Below are positions 17,085-25,344 of a DNA stretch of 64,000 nucleotides, in pieces. This DNA is from an uncultured Hungatella sp. (GTDB taxonomy: Bacteria > Bacillota > Clostridia > Lachnospirales > Lachnospiraceae), in the NCBI GenBank assembly GCA_910579515.1, contig CAJTUV010000002.1:139295-203294 (forward strand), written 5' to 3'. How positions within the stretch are numbered: the first letter of the stretch is position 1; the number at the start of each line of letters is the position of its first letter. The notes under the pieces were generated by a model. It was not told the origin of the DNA. It saw only the letters and a program-made list of their open reading frames with translations, and did not search any database. The position numbers and the translations under genes were made by a program.

Positions 17085-18818
17085 ATGGAAGCAAGAGAAA
17101 TCTATAAAGCCTGGTTAAGCGACCCCTATTTTGATGAGGAGACGAAACGAGAACTGGAGGCTTTAGCAAAAGAAGAGAAGGAGATAGAGGACCGGTTTGG
17201 ACGGGAGTTGGAATTTGGCACCGGAGGCTTAAGGGGAATCATGGGAGCAGGAACGAACCGGATGAACTCCTATATGGTCCGCAAGGCCACTCAGGGGCTG
17301 GCTAATTATATGATAAAGCAGAAGACAGAGAAAAAAGGAGTGGCTATCGCCTTTGATTCCAGAAACAACTCCGCCCGTTTTGCACAAGAGGCGGCGTTGT
17401 GTCTCTGTGCCAATGGGATTCGGGTATTTATTTTCCCGTCGCTTCGTCCTACTCCCATGCTCTCTTTTGCAGTGCGGTATTTAAAATGTACTGCCGGAAT
17501 CGTGGTGACGGCCAGCCACAATCCGGCGGAGTATAATGGTTACAAGGTATACTGGGAGGACGGAGGTCAAATTACGGCTCCCAGGGATAAGGAGATTATC
17601 GAAGAGGTTCGTAACGTTACAGATTTTAAGCAGGTAAAAACCATGAAGCAAGAGGAGGCCATAGCCATGGGGCTTTATGAGACCATAGGCCCTGAGGTGG
17701 ATACAGCCTACATGGAGGAACTGAAAAAACTGATCCTTTGCCCTGAAATCTTGAGAGCAGAGGCCCAAAATCTGAAGATTGTTTACACCCCTCTTCATGG
17801 AACTGGAAATCTTCCGGTGAGAAGAATTTTAGAGGAGTTGGGATTTGTCAACGTCTATGTGGTAAAGGAACAGGAACTGCCAGATGGAGACTTCCCTACA
17901 GTTTCCTTTCCCAATCCAGAAGATAAGGCGGCGTTTAATCTGGCTCTTACTCTGGCCCGTCAGGTGGATGCAGACCTGGTGCTGGCCACAGACCCAGATG
18001 CAGACAGGCTGGGAGTGTATGCCAAGGACTCTGCCACAGGGGAGTATGTAAGCTTTAGCGGAAATATGTCTGGCATGGTATTGCTGGAATATATTCTGTC
18101 CCAGAGAAAGTCTATGGGCGCTCTTCCTGAAAATAGCGCTGTGGTCACAACCATTGTGTCTGGAAAAATGGCAAGAGAGATTACAAGAACGTATGATGTG
18201 GCTCTGATCGAAACTTTGACTGGATTTAAGTATATTGGAGAGCAGATCAAGTTATTTAAACAAAGTCAGGATCATACCTTTGTGTTCGGTTATGAAGAAA
18301 GCTATGGCTGCCTGGTGGGCACTCATGCCAGAGATAAGGATGCGATTGTGGCGGTTATGGCTCTTTGTGAAGCGGCGGCATTTTATAAACATCAGGGAAT
18401 GACTTTGTATGACCAGATGGAAAAGCTGTTTGAGACTTATGGATATTTTCGGGAAGAGCTGTGTACAGTAACGAAGAGAGGGCTGGAAGGGGCAAGAGAG
18501 ATAGCGGAGATTCTGGAAACGCTTCGCAACGACATTCCAAAATCCATCGGAGGTATGCAGGTAGAGGAATTTAGGGATTACAGGGAAGATACCGTTTGGG
18601 ACTACCGAAGCAAAGAAGCGGTAAAGCGAAGTACAGGGCTGCCTCGCTCCAACGTCCTATACTTTGAGTTAGAGAAAGGAGCCTGGTGCTGCGTCCGGCC
18701 GTCTGGGACAGAGCCGAAGATCAAATTTTATGTAGGAGTTAAAGGAACGGATAAAAAAGACGCTGAAGGAAAGATGAAAACTCTTATGGAGGCATTGAAT
18801 GATTGCGCTAAAAATTGA
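17085..18818 (+). CDS. pgcA: Phospho-sugar mutase (phosphoglucomutase)
   Basis: A 577-residue alpha-D-phosphohexomutase of the PgcA type, which interconverts glucose-1-phosphate and glucose-6-phosphate and may accept mannose phosphates. Domain 1 has the active-site phosphoserine in VVTASHNPAEYNGYKVYW; the metal loop is DPDADRLGVY; the sugar-binding loop is GYEESYGCLVG; the phosphate-binding loop is RPSGTEPKIKFY. The length matches Bacillus PgcA. It links galactose release by the preceding alpha-galactosidase, and glycogen metabolism, to glycolysis. Its end overlaps the next gene by 20 bases. Confidence 0.93.
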   Translation: MEAREIYKAWLSDPYFDEETKRELEALAKEEKEIEDRFGRELEFGTGGLRGIMGAGTNRMNSYMVRKATQGLANYMIKQKTEKKGVAIAFDSRNNSARFAQEAALCLCANGIRVFIFPSLRPTPMLSFAVRYLKCTAGIVVTASHNPAEYNGYKVYWEDGGQITAPRDKEIIEEVRNVTDFKQVKTMKQEEAIAMGLYETIGPEVDTAYMEELKKLILCPEILRAEAQNLKIVYTPLHGTGNLPVRRILEELGFVNVYVVKEQELPDGDFPTVSFPNPEDKAAFNLALTLARQVDADLVLATDPDADRLGVYAKDSATGEYVSFSGNMSGMVLLEYILSQRKSMGALPENSAVVTTIVSGKMAREITRTYDVALIETLTGFKYIGEQIKLFKQSQDHTFVFGYEESYGCLVGTHARDKDAIVAVMALCEAAAFYKHQGMTLYDQMEKLFETYGYFREELCTVTKRGLEGAREIAEILETLRNDIPKSIGGMQVEEFRDYREDTVWDYRSKEAVKRSTGLPRSNVLYFELEKGAWCCVRPSGTEPKIKFYVGVKGTDKKDAEGKMKTLMEALNDCAKN

Positions 18819-19299
18819 GGACAGAAAGCAGTTTACCTCTGGTCTTTTTGTCGGCGAACTGTTTGATCAATTCTTGCTGAAAGAGGCGTCTATTGTAACC
18901 TATAACCGCTTTACCATTGATGGCAGGATAAGACCAGGTTATTATTCAAAAGAAGAGAGGGAAGAACAGCAGATAGAGGACTACTCTCTGTGGAGTGCAA
19001 TTCGGCCTTTTTGCTTTTCTTTAATCAAGGGAAAGCGGCTTCCAGAAAGCTTTTTGATCGTTCTTCAGCCTGACAGACAGGCTGTGGAAAGCTTTGTAAA
19101 AGAGAGCGGCCTGACCATAAATCCAGAGCAGATCAAGGGACTTTATCTGAATATTCGTTATGAGGAAGGACAGATTCTTTGCATCACCGGCCTTTCTCTG
19201 GATTTTTTCAGTCTGGATAAGTCTGTGGAGGAAGCATGGGACAGGAAGGCGAAATCATTTTTTAAGGAATATCAGATTCCATATACCATAGAAATGTAA
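18799..19299 (+). CDS. DUF5721 family protein
   Basis: A 166-residue soluble protein matching the Lachnospiraceae family DUF5721, recognised from the start MIALKIEDRKQFTSGLFVGE followed by FDQFLLKEASIVTYNRFTID. No catalytic motif is evident and the function is unknown. The ATG lies 20 bases inside the end of pgcA, suggesting coupled translation. It is followed by thymidine kinase after 56 bases. Confidence 0.75.
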   Translation: MIALKIEDRKQFTSGLFVGELFDQFLLKEASIVTYNRFTIDGRIRPGYYSKEEREEQQIEDYSLWSAIRPFCFSLIKGKRLPESFLIVLQPDRQAVESFVKESGLTINPEQIKGLYLNIRYEEGQILCITGLSLDFFSLDKSVEEAWDRKAKSFFKEYQIPYTIEM

Positions 19300-19355
19300 G
19301 AGCGATTGAGAAACTTAAAGTTTAGCTGAAGCTATTGACAGAAGGAGAAGACTTC

Positions 19356-19928
19356 ATGGCAAAGTTGTATTTTCGCTATGGCGCAATGGGCAGTTCTAAG
19401 ACTGCCAATGCACTGATGGTAGAGTATAATTATTTTGAGAGAGGGAAAAAGGCTCTGTTAGTAAAGCCCAAACTGGATTCCAGAGACGGAGACTATAAAA
19501 TCCGCTCCAGAATGGGGCTGGAGAAGGACGGAATTTATCTGGAACATCTGGTGGAAATGGGGGATGAAGAGCTCCGGCAATATGATTGTATTATCATAGA
19601 CGAGGCCCAATTTGCCACAAAGTTCCAGGTGGAATTTATGGTGCACATTGTAGATGATTTAGAGGTTCCGGTCATCTGCTATGGTTTGCGGACAGACTTT
19701 AAACGGGAATTTTTTGAGGGAAGCTTGTGGCTGATGGCTTGGGCAGACAAAATCGAAGAGCTGAAAACCGTCTGCTGGTGCGGCAGGGCAGCCACCTGCA
19801 ATGCCAGAATCGGTGAAGACGGAAAGGTAATCCAGGCAGGAGAACAGATTATGATGGGCGGTAATGACAAATATACGGCCCTGTGCAGAAAACATCACAG
19901 GGAAGGAAATCTGGGCAGGAAGAAGTAG
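19356..19928 (+). CDS. tdk: Thymidine kinase, type II
   Basis: Phosphorylates thymidine (and deoxyuridine) with ATP for salvage. The Walker A is YGAMGSSKTANAL, the Walker B-like segment is CIIIDEAQFAT, and the lasso and zinc region has CWCGRAATCNAR and a later Cys in TALCRKHHREG, giving four zinc cysteines. The 190 residues match the family. The ATG at 19356 follows AGAAGGAGAAG; a TTG at 19335 in frame would contain that site and is rejected. The gene is closed by the hairpin at 19989-20033. Confidence 0.93.
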   Translation: MAKLYFRYGAMGSSKTANALMVEYNYFERGKKALLVKPKLDSRDGDYKIRSRMGLEKDGIYLEHLVEMGDEELRQYDCIIIDEAQFATKFQVEFMVHIVDDLEVPVICYGLRTDFKREFFEGSLWLMAWADKIEELKTVCWCGRAATCNARIGEDGKVIQAGEQIMMGGNDKYTALCRKHHREGNLGRKK

Positions 19929-19988
19929 GGCAGTCTTTATAAATAGGACAGGAAAGCAGGCTGCCTCCCAGGAAAAATAAAAACAGTC

Positions 19989-20033
19989 AGAAAGAGAGCA
20001 CAGCAGATGATGAAATGCTCTCTTTCTGGTTTT
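19989..20033. terminator. Bidirectional terminator between tdk and trp transporter
   Basis: AGAAAGAGAGCA (19989-20000) pairs perfectly with TGCTCTCTTTCT (20016-20027). GGTTTTAATTT follows on the plus strand and GACTGTTTTTATTTTT on the minus strand, so it can end both convergent units. Confidence 0.8.
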
Positions 20034-20805
20034 AATTTCCACACTCAATACTAATGGCGTTAAATCTGGCAAGCAAATCTTCAATCCGAATTTCTGCTTT
20101 TTTGGCTCCTGCCTCATCAATCACTGTGGTTCCCTGATGCATCATAAGGAGCCGGTCTCCATATTCTACTGCATATCGGAGGTTGTGAGTGACCATAATC
20201 GTGGTCAAGTTCTTTTCTTTTACCACCTGATCGGTCAGTTCCATGATAACCTCAGCGGTCTTAGGGTCCAGCGCCGCGGTATGTTCATCCAGAATCAGAA
20301 ATTCAATAGGCGTCATGGTAGACATCAACAAAGCCATGGCCTGCCTTTGCCCGCCTGAAAGGACGCCCACCTTTACATGAAGCTTATCCTCCAAGCCAAG
20401 TCCCAGAGCCTTTAAAATTTCCCGATAAAAATCAATCCTCTTTTTGTTGGTTCCAGGGCGGAGATTAAAGGATTTTCCCTTGTTGTCCGCCATAGCCATA
20501 TTTTCCAGAATGGTCATATGAGGACAGGTGCCCATGGCTGGATTTTGATAAACCCGCCCGATGCGCCGTTGGCGTTTGAACTCTGGCATGTTGGTAATAT
20601 TTTCTGTCCCTATATAGATTGTGCCGGAGTCAACCGGAATGCTTCCGCAAATCATGTTCAGCATAGAGGTTTTTCCCGAGCCGTTACTGCCTACCACAGA
20701 GACAAACTGGCCCTTCTCGATAGTCAGGTTAAAATCCTGAAACAGGCACATCTCGTTTACGGTTCCGGTGTTGTAATATTTGCTTATGTTGTTTAGCTTA
20801 AGCAT
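20032..20805 (-). CDS. Predicted tryptophan ABC importer, ATPase (TrpZ-like)
   Basis: A 257-residue ABC ATPase. Walker A is VGSNGSGKTSMLNMICG, the signature is VLSGGQRQAMALLMS, Walker B is LILDEHTAALDPKT, and the switch His is in IMVTHNLRYA. The His after DE (DEHTAALD) replaces the more usual Pro. It overlaps the permease stop by eight bases and ends the T-box operon. With the adjacent permease and binding protein it resembles the TrpXYZ group (PF04392-linked transporters). The tryptophan assignment comes from the leader RNA rather than from this protein. Confidence 0.82.
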   Translation of the reverse strand: MLKLNNISKYYNTGTVNEMCLFQDFNLTIEKGQFVSVVGSNGSGKTSMLNMICGSIPVDSGTIYIGTENITNMPEFKRQRRIGRVYQNPAMGTCPHMTILENMAMADNKGKSFNLRPGTNKKRIDFYREILKALGLGLEDKLHVKVGVLSGGQRQAMALLMSTMTPIEFLILDEHTAALDPKTAEVIMELTDQVVKEKNLTTIMVTHNLRYAVEYGDRLLMMHQGTTVIDEAGAKKAEIRIEDLLARFNAISIECGN

Positions 20806-21718
20806 GAAGTTTCACCTTCTTTCTCCGTTCTGTGCTGACTACCAGGATAATCAAAAACAGAATGGAAGTAATCAGCTTCAAGTCGTTGGCTTCCATACCC
20901 ATGGAAATGGCGAAAGAGATACAGGCCTTATAGAGAATGGAACCGATGATAACAGCGGTGGTGGGGCGGATTTCCTTCTTCGTAAAATGGCTGAGAAAGG
21001 AGGCGCCGTTTTCCGGAGTTAAAAGCTGGATTCCGATAATTACGCTGGCCAGGCCGATGACGATGGTTCCGGTTCCAACAGAAATTTCGAAAAAGCCCTT
21101 GTGCTGGCAGTAGATGGAGCCTGCCAGGGCGGCAAAGCCGTTGGCGATTGCCAGACCTACGATTTTTACCATGCCCTTGTCCTTTGCAAGAGAGGTGACC
21201 AGGGCCTCATTGTCTCCCACAGCTCTTAAAAGATAGCCAGATCTGGTATTTAAGTATAAATCCAGCAGAACTTTGCATAGGAGAGTAATGATGAGTAGAA
21301 TGACCACAATGGTATAAGGGGACAAAGAGGAAGAAAGACGGCTGGCAAGAAACTGGTTTTCAAAAATGGTTTCTTTGGTGAAAATGGGTAAGTTGGCACG
21401 TCCATCTGCAATTCGAAGATTTAAGGAGTAAAGTCCGGTCATGACGATGATTCCGGATAAAAGGTCCCGAACCTTCAGTTTTACATGAATGAGACCTGTG
21501 ACGCAGCCTGCAACAGCTCCTGCCAGAAAGGACAAAAACAGAGTCAGAACAGGCGAGACCCCAGCCAGAATAGCGGAGGCGGTAAAAGCCGCCCCCAGGG
21601 GAAAGGTGCTGTCCACAGACAGGTCTGGAAAGTCCAAAATTTTATAGGTAATATAGACTCCCAATGCCATAACCGCATAGATAAGTCCTTCTTCTAAAAT
21701 ACCTAAAATCAGAGTCAT
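20798..21718 (-). CDS. Predicted tryptophan ABC importer, permease (TrpY-like)
   Basis: A 306-residue membrane permease with about eight hydrophobic segments, similar in type to the LivH/BPD-transp-2 class. It begins MTLILGILEEGLIYAVMALG and contains DFPDLSVDSTFPLGAAFTA and LRAVGDNEALVTSLA, which are typical of permeases paired with PF04392 binding proteins. It lies six bases downstream of the binding-protein stop and overlaps the ATPase start, so the three genes form a tight operon. Confidence 0.82.
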   Translation of the reverse strand: MTLILGILEEGLIYAVMALGVYITYKILDFPDLSVDSTFPLGAAFTASAILAGVSPVLTLFLSFLAGAVAGCVTGLIHVKLKVRDLLSGIIVMTGLYSLNLRIADGRANLPIFTKETIFENQFLASRLSSSLSPYTIVVILLIITLLCKVLLDLYLNTRSGYLLRAVGDNEALVTSLAKDKGMVKIVGLAIANGFAALAGSIYCQHKGFFEISVGTGTIVIGLASVIIGIQLLTPENGASFLSHFTKKEIRPTTAVIIGSILYKACISFAISMGMEANDLKLITSILFLIILVVSTERRKKVKLHA

Positions 21719-21724
21719 GATAGT

Positions 21725-22735
21725 TTAATCCTCCGTAAACAATTCTTTGGCAGAGGAGATAAGCTCTTCTGGAATGGTGATCCCTAAGTCTTTCGCCACC
21801 TTTGTGTTTCCGTAGAAGGCGGCTTCTTCAATAATCTGAAAATTCATTTCGCTGGCCTTTTTTTCGCCTTTTAAGACTGCGGCCGCCATTTTTCCGGTCT
21901 GCTTTCCAAGGTCCACGTAATCTAAGCCCATTGCGGCCAGACAGCCGATTTTTACCTGTTCAATCTCGCTTCCAAATACAGGAATGTTTTTCTTTGCAGC
22001 CTTGTCCAAAATTACCGGAAGGGAAGCCACGACCGTGTTGTCTGTCAGGTTGGTAATGCAGTCTACTTTTTCAAGAAGGGCGTCTGCAGCCAGGGGAACG
22101 TCGGCCGTGGTGGAGATTCCCATGTCAACAATCTCGAAACCATACTCTGAGGCGGAAGCTTTGTATTCTTCGATGGTGGATAAGGAATTTACCTCGCTGG
22201 TGGTGAACAGGATGCCGATGGTTTTTGCATCAGGAAGCAAGGTGCGTATCATCTGAAGCTGCTGGATCACAGGAAGTTTGTCGCTGGTTCCTGTGATTTC
22301 TCCCACAGGGACACCGTCAGAGCCTGCCAGTTCAGCGGCCACAGGATCTGTTACAGCAGTATAGATAACTGGTATATTTTGTTTTTTGCCAACTCCATAA
22401 GCGGTTTGTGCCATCGGAGTGGCGATTCCGCAGATTAGATCTACTTTTTGGGAGGCGAAGTTGGTGATAATCTGGCTTGCAATGCCGCCGTCAGCCTGAG
22501 CGTTTTCATACAGAACCGTCAGATTTTCGCCCTCCACAAGTCCTTCTTGCGCAAGTCCTAAAAGAAAGCCTTCCCGACAGTTGTCCAGAGAGCCATGGGC
22601 GGCAAACTGCCCGATGCCGATAGTATAGGACTGGCCGTCAGATGGAGACTCAGAAGGCGCCTGCTGGCCGGAACAGCCTGAAAGAAGAAAAGCAGTCATA
22701 GCAGTTAGGAAACAGATTTTTAAATTTTTTTTCAT
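21725..22735 (-). CDS. Predicted tryptophan-binding lipoprotein (TrpX-like)
   Basis: A 336-residue substrate-binding protein of the ABC_sub_bind family (PF04392). The start MKKNLKICFLTAM leads into a lipobox LLSGC, so it is a membrane-anchored lipoprotein. Family marks include IGIGQFAAHGSLDNCREGF, DLICGIATPMAQTAYG, PVIYTAVTDPVAAELAG and IPVFGSEIEQV. I chose the ATG at 22735 because GGAGGACAAAATC precedes it; the frame is open further upstream to 22846, but that part is the leader RNA. It is the first gene after the tryptophan T-box. Streptococcal TrpX is of the same family. Confidence 0.85.
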   Translation of the reverse strand: MKKNLKICFLTAMTAFLLSGCSGQQAPSESPSDGQSYTIGIGQFAAHGSLDNCREGFLLGLAQEGLVEGENLTVLYENAQADGGIASQIITNFASQKVDLICGIATPMAQTAYGVGKKQNIPVIYTAVTDPVAAELAGSDGVPVGEITGTSDKLPVIQQLQMIRTLLPDAKTIGILFTTSEVNSLSTIEEYKASASEYGFEIVDMGISTTADVPLAADALLEKVDCITNLTDNTVVASLPVILDKAAKKNIPVFGSEIEQVKIGCLAAMGLDYVDLGKQTGKMAAAVLKGEKKASEMNFQIIEEAAFYGNTKVAKDLGITIPEELISSAKELFTED

Positions 22736-22829
22736 GATTTTGTCCTCCATTCGTGTAAAAAATGATAGCAGTTGAAAACAAGGGGGCGGAAACGAGGAGA
22801 GGATAACAGTGGATGGCGAAAGGATTTTA

Positions 22830-23109
22830 AAAATAAAAAATCTCAAACATACAGATTATTCTGCATGTTTGAGACGAAATTATCCGCGGTGCCACTCAAA
22901 TTGACCATAGGTCCTCTTTTCGTATACCAACATATACGCCGCTCTGGTAACGGATGCGGAAAGCCGTCAGTCCCTACTGACTATACGGGTTCAGGACTGC
23001 CCTCAAAAGTCCATTCGGCAATTCTCTTCATATCGCATTCACACCAACAGCGACTCTCTGAAATGGGAAAGAAAAGCTTACTCCTCTTTTTCAGCGGTTT
23101 AATTTGTTG
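22830..23109 (-). ncRNA. T-box riboswitch, predicted tryptophan-specific
   Basis: The 480-base gap between trpX and the response regulator holds a minus-strand T-box leader. Reading the minus strand: an AGTA-containing Stem I arm (GAGGAGTAAGC), the AGAGAGTCGCTG and GTTGGTG elements, then the specifier segment GAATGGACTTTTGAG, in which the specifier codon is TGG (plus-strand 23013-23011). The T-box sequence GAGTGGCACCGCGG is at 22897-22884. Its TGGC bulge would pair with a G-CCA tRNA end, and tRNA-Trp has discriminator G. The terminator stem TCTCAAACATGCAGA / TCTGTATGTTTGAGA (22874-22841) is followed by TTTTTTATTTTT. Uncharged tRNA-Trp is predicted to turn on the transporter. Confidence 0.93.
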
Positions 23110-23115
23110 GTATGT

Positions 23116-23144
23116 ATCTTAATACAGAATAAAGGATTTGTCAA
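23116..23144 (-). promoter_or_regulatory. Promoter of the T-box leader
   Basis: On the minus strand TTGACA (23144-23139) and TAAGAT (23121-23116) are 17 bp apart. The start of transcription would be near 23109, just ahead of Stem I. Confidence 0.75.
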
Positions 23145-23157
23145 CAGGAAAAAAAGC

Positions 23158-23186
23158 TTGACATTATAAAACTGCGACTGCATTAT
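23158..23186 (+). promoter_or_regulatory. Probable promoter of the two-component operon
   Basis: TTGACA (23158-23163) and CATTAT (23181-23186) are 17 bp apart. It diverges from the T-box promoter, with only about 14 bases between the two -35 boxes. Confidence 0.5.
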
Positions 23187-23218
23187 AGTTTCTGAAAGAA
23201 GACAGGGGGAGATTAATT

Positions 23219-23908
23219 TTGAGGGTTTTAGTGGTAGAAGATGCGCGGGATATGAACCGCCTGATTGAAAAGATTTTAAAGAAAGTTGGTTATAGCGTGG
23301 ATTGTTGTTTCGACGGCGAGGAGGCTTTGGCCTATTTGTCGGCTGCCGAGTACGACGCGATTTTGCTGGATGTAATGCTGCCAAAGCTTGACGGTTATTC
23401 GGTGATTAAGAAACTGCGCGCAAACAATGTGGAAACTCCGGTATTGTTTCTCACTGCTAAGGATGCAGTGGCTGACAGAGTAAAGGGGCTGGATCTGGGA
23501 GCGGATGATTATCTGGTCAAGCCTTTTGAGTTTGAGGAATTGCTGGCGCGGATTCGCGCCATGACACGGAAACGGACCGGAAATAGGAAGAATCAATTTT
23601 CGCTTGAAGACCTGACAATAGACATTGAACGGCGGACGGTCCACAGGGGCGATGCAGAGATTATGCTTCTTCCAAAAGAGTTTTCTCTTTTGGAGTATAT
23701 GATTCGCAATCAGGGGATTGTTTTGTCACGGGAGCAGTTGGAGAATCAGATTTGGAATTATGAGTATTCAGGAAGTTCTAATAACATAGACGTCTATATC
23801 AGCCGGCTGCGAAAGAAGATTGAAAGAGAAGGAACAGTAAAACTGCTTCATACCATCCGAGGGGTTGGCTGGGTGCTGAAGGCGGAAGAGGCGGGGAAGG
23901 AGCAATGA
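23219..23908 (+). CDS. OmpR-family response regulator
   Basis: A 229-residue response regulator: receiver domain about 1-120 (acidic VVEDARD, phosphoacceptor in AILLDVMLPKLDG, switch Thr in LFLTAKDAV, Lys in DDYLVKPFEFEEL) and an OmpR winged-helix domain about 128-225 (LEDLTIDIERRTVHRG, LPKEFSLLEYMIRN, NIDVYISRLRKKI, LLHTIRGVGWVLK). The start is the TTG at 23219 behind AGGGGGA. It overlaps the kinase gene by four bases. The likely targets are the PepSY genes downstream, where a direct repeat of the kind bound by this family is seen. Confidence 0.93.
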   Translation: MRVLVVEDARDMNRLIEKILKKVGYSVDCCFDGEEALAYLSAAEYDAILLDVMLPKLDGYSVIKKLRANNVETPVLFLTAKDAVADRVKGLDLGADDYLVKPFEFEELLARIRAMTRKRTGNRKNQFSLEDLTIDIERRTVHRGDAEIMLLPKEFSLLEYMIRNQGIVLSREQLENQIWNYEYSGSSNNIDVYISRLRKKIEREGTVKLLHTIRGVGWVLKAEEAGKEQ

Positions 23909-25257
23909 AAAATATTTCTGTGAAACTTAGAATTGCGCTGTGGCTTACATTGCTCATGGGCCTTTTGGCTATGCTGTTGTTAGCTTTTGTCCTGATGATC
24001 AGCAAGATGGCCGCTACAGAAACGGCAATGTCACAGTTATCCCAGACAGTTCAAAGTAATTTGAGGCAGACAAAAATGATCGGGGGATTTTTAGAGCTGG
24101 GAAGTGATTTCAGTTTTTACCGAAACGGAGTGTCCACTTTGATTTACAGTCGGGAAAAGGCGCTGTTAGCCGGCCGTATTCCAATCTCTTTTGATGTTGA
24201 GGAAAGCTTTCAAAACGGGCTTACCAGAGTGGTAAGTTCTGGAGATGAGAAATTTCTGGTCTTGGATTTATGGCTTCCAATGGGCTGGGAAGAGGGCGTT
24301 TGGATCAGAGGACTGATAGAGGCTCCAGAGAACCGCCGGTTTACCTTTGACTTTCTGAAGGTGGCGCTGGTGATTATGCCTGCTTTTATGGTACTGGCTG
24401 CATTTGGCAGTTATTGGATTGTGAAGAAGGCGTTTGGACCTTTAGACAGCATTACAGCCACGGCTATGTCGATCAATGAGGCTCAGGATCTGTCCAGGCG
24501 CGTTGGCCTTCCGCCTAAAAAGGATGAGTTTTCTCAGCTTGCCGCCACGTTTGATGAGTTGTTTCAGCGGTTAGAAAGGTCCTTTGAGTCAGAAAAACAG
24601 TTTGCAGCAGATGCTTCTCATGAACTGCGAACTCCGGTATCCGTTATCAAAGGGGCTTGTGAATATGCGGAAAAATTTGATGAGACTGCAGAGGAGCGAC
24701 AGGAGACGATCTCTATGATTCATCGCCAGGCAGACAGAATGTCAAAACTGATTTCCCAGCTTTTGAGTATGACCAGGCTGGAACAGGGAATTGATCCGGC
24801 TCATCTGGAGCATATTGACTTAAATGAGCTGGTTCGTTCTCTGTGTGAGGACCAGGCCTATGATACTTGCCGGCTGTTTTTAGAGCTTCATGAAGAAAAG
24901 CTGATGGTTTCGGCTGATCCTGCGCTATTGTCCAGGCTGGTTCAAAACCTGGTGGAAAATGGATTCAAATATGGCGGGCCAGATGGGAGCGTATGGATAG
25001 CGGCCAATCGAAGAGACAAAGAGATTCTTTTAGAAGTGAGGGATAATGGGATCGGAATCCCGCCAGAGCAGCAGGATAAAATCTGGAGGCGGTTTTACAG
25101 GGCGGATTCGTCCCGCAGCGATGAGGGAGGCATTGGCCTGGGCTTGTCCATGGTCCGCCAGATTGCCCAGGCACATGGCGGATATATGACTTTGGAGAGC
25201 GTCGTGAGAGTAGGAAGCGTGTTCACCCTTCATCTGCCTGTTCCAGAGGAAACGTGA
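23905..25257 (+). CDS. HAMP-domain sensor histidine kinase
   Basis: A 450-residue membrane kinase. TM1 is about 8-32, an extracytoplasmic sensor of some 115 residues follows, TM2 is about 150-175, then HAMP (WIVKKAFGPLDSITATAMS onward), DHp with the phosphorylated His in DASHELRTPVSVIKG, and an ATPase domain with N box LVQNLVENGFKYGG, G1 VRDNGIGIPPEQ and G2 GGIGLGLSMVRQIA. It should phosphorylate the regulator encoded just upstream (ATGA overlap). The extracellular signal is unknown; the sensor has no recognisable named domain. Confidence 0.93.
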   Translation: MKNISVKLRIALWLTLLMGLLAMLLLAFVLMISKMAATETAMSQLSQTVQSNLRQTKMIGGFLELGSDFSFYRNGVSTLIYSREKALLAGRIPISFDVEESFQNGLTRVVSSGDEKFLVLDLWLPMGWEEGVWIRGLIEAPENRRFTFDFLKVALVIMPAFMVLAAFGSYWIVKKAFGPLDSITATAMSINEAQDLSRRVGLPPKKDEFSQLAATFDELFQRLERSFESEKQFAADASHELRTPVSVIKGACEYAEKFDETAEERQETISMIHRQADRMSKLISQLLSMTRLEQGIDPAHLEHIDLNELVRSLCEDQAYDTCRLFLELHEEKLMVSADPALLSRLVQNLVENGFKYGGPDGSVWIAANRRDKEILLEVRDNGIGIPPEQQDKIWRRFYRADSSRSDEGGIGLGLSMVRQIAQAHGGYMTLESVVRVGSVFTLHLPVPEET

Positions 25258-25282
25258 TGGATTGAGGAAATTTTTTACAAAA

Positions 25283-25315
25283 TTTCATGTAGATTTCATA
25301 GTTACAGAGTAAACT
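25283..25315 (+). promoter_or_regulatory. Candidate response-regulator binding repeat and -10 box
   Basis: TTTCAT occurs at 25283-25288 and again at 25294-25299, an 11-base period (one helical turn), followed after 10 bases by TAAACT (25310-25315). This is the geometry of Pho-box type promoters, in which OmpR-family dimers replace the -35. It lies between the kinase and the first PepSY gene. Confidence 0.45.
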
Positions 25316-25344
25316 ATCTATAGAACCAAGAAAGGAGTCCATGT

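Noticed and set aside
22772..23122. Plus-strand frame of 116 codons across the gap before the response regulator
   Set aside because: It reads through the T-box leader on the other strand; the structure of that RNA explains the sequence.
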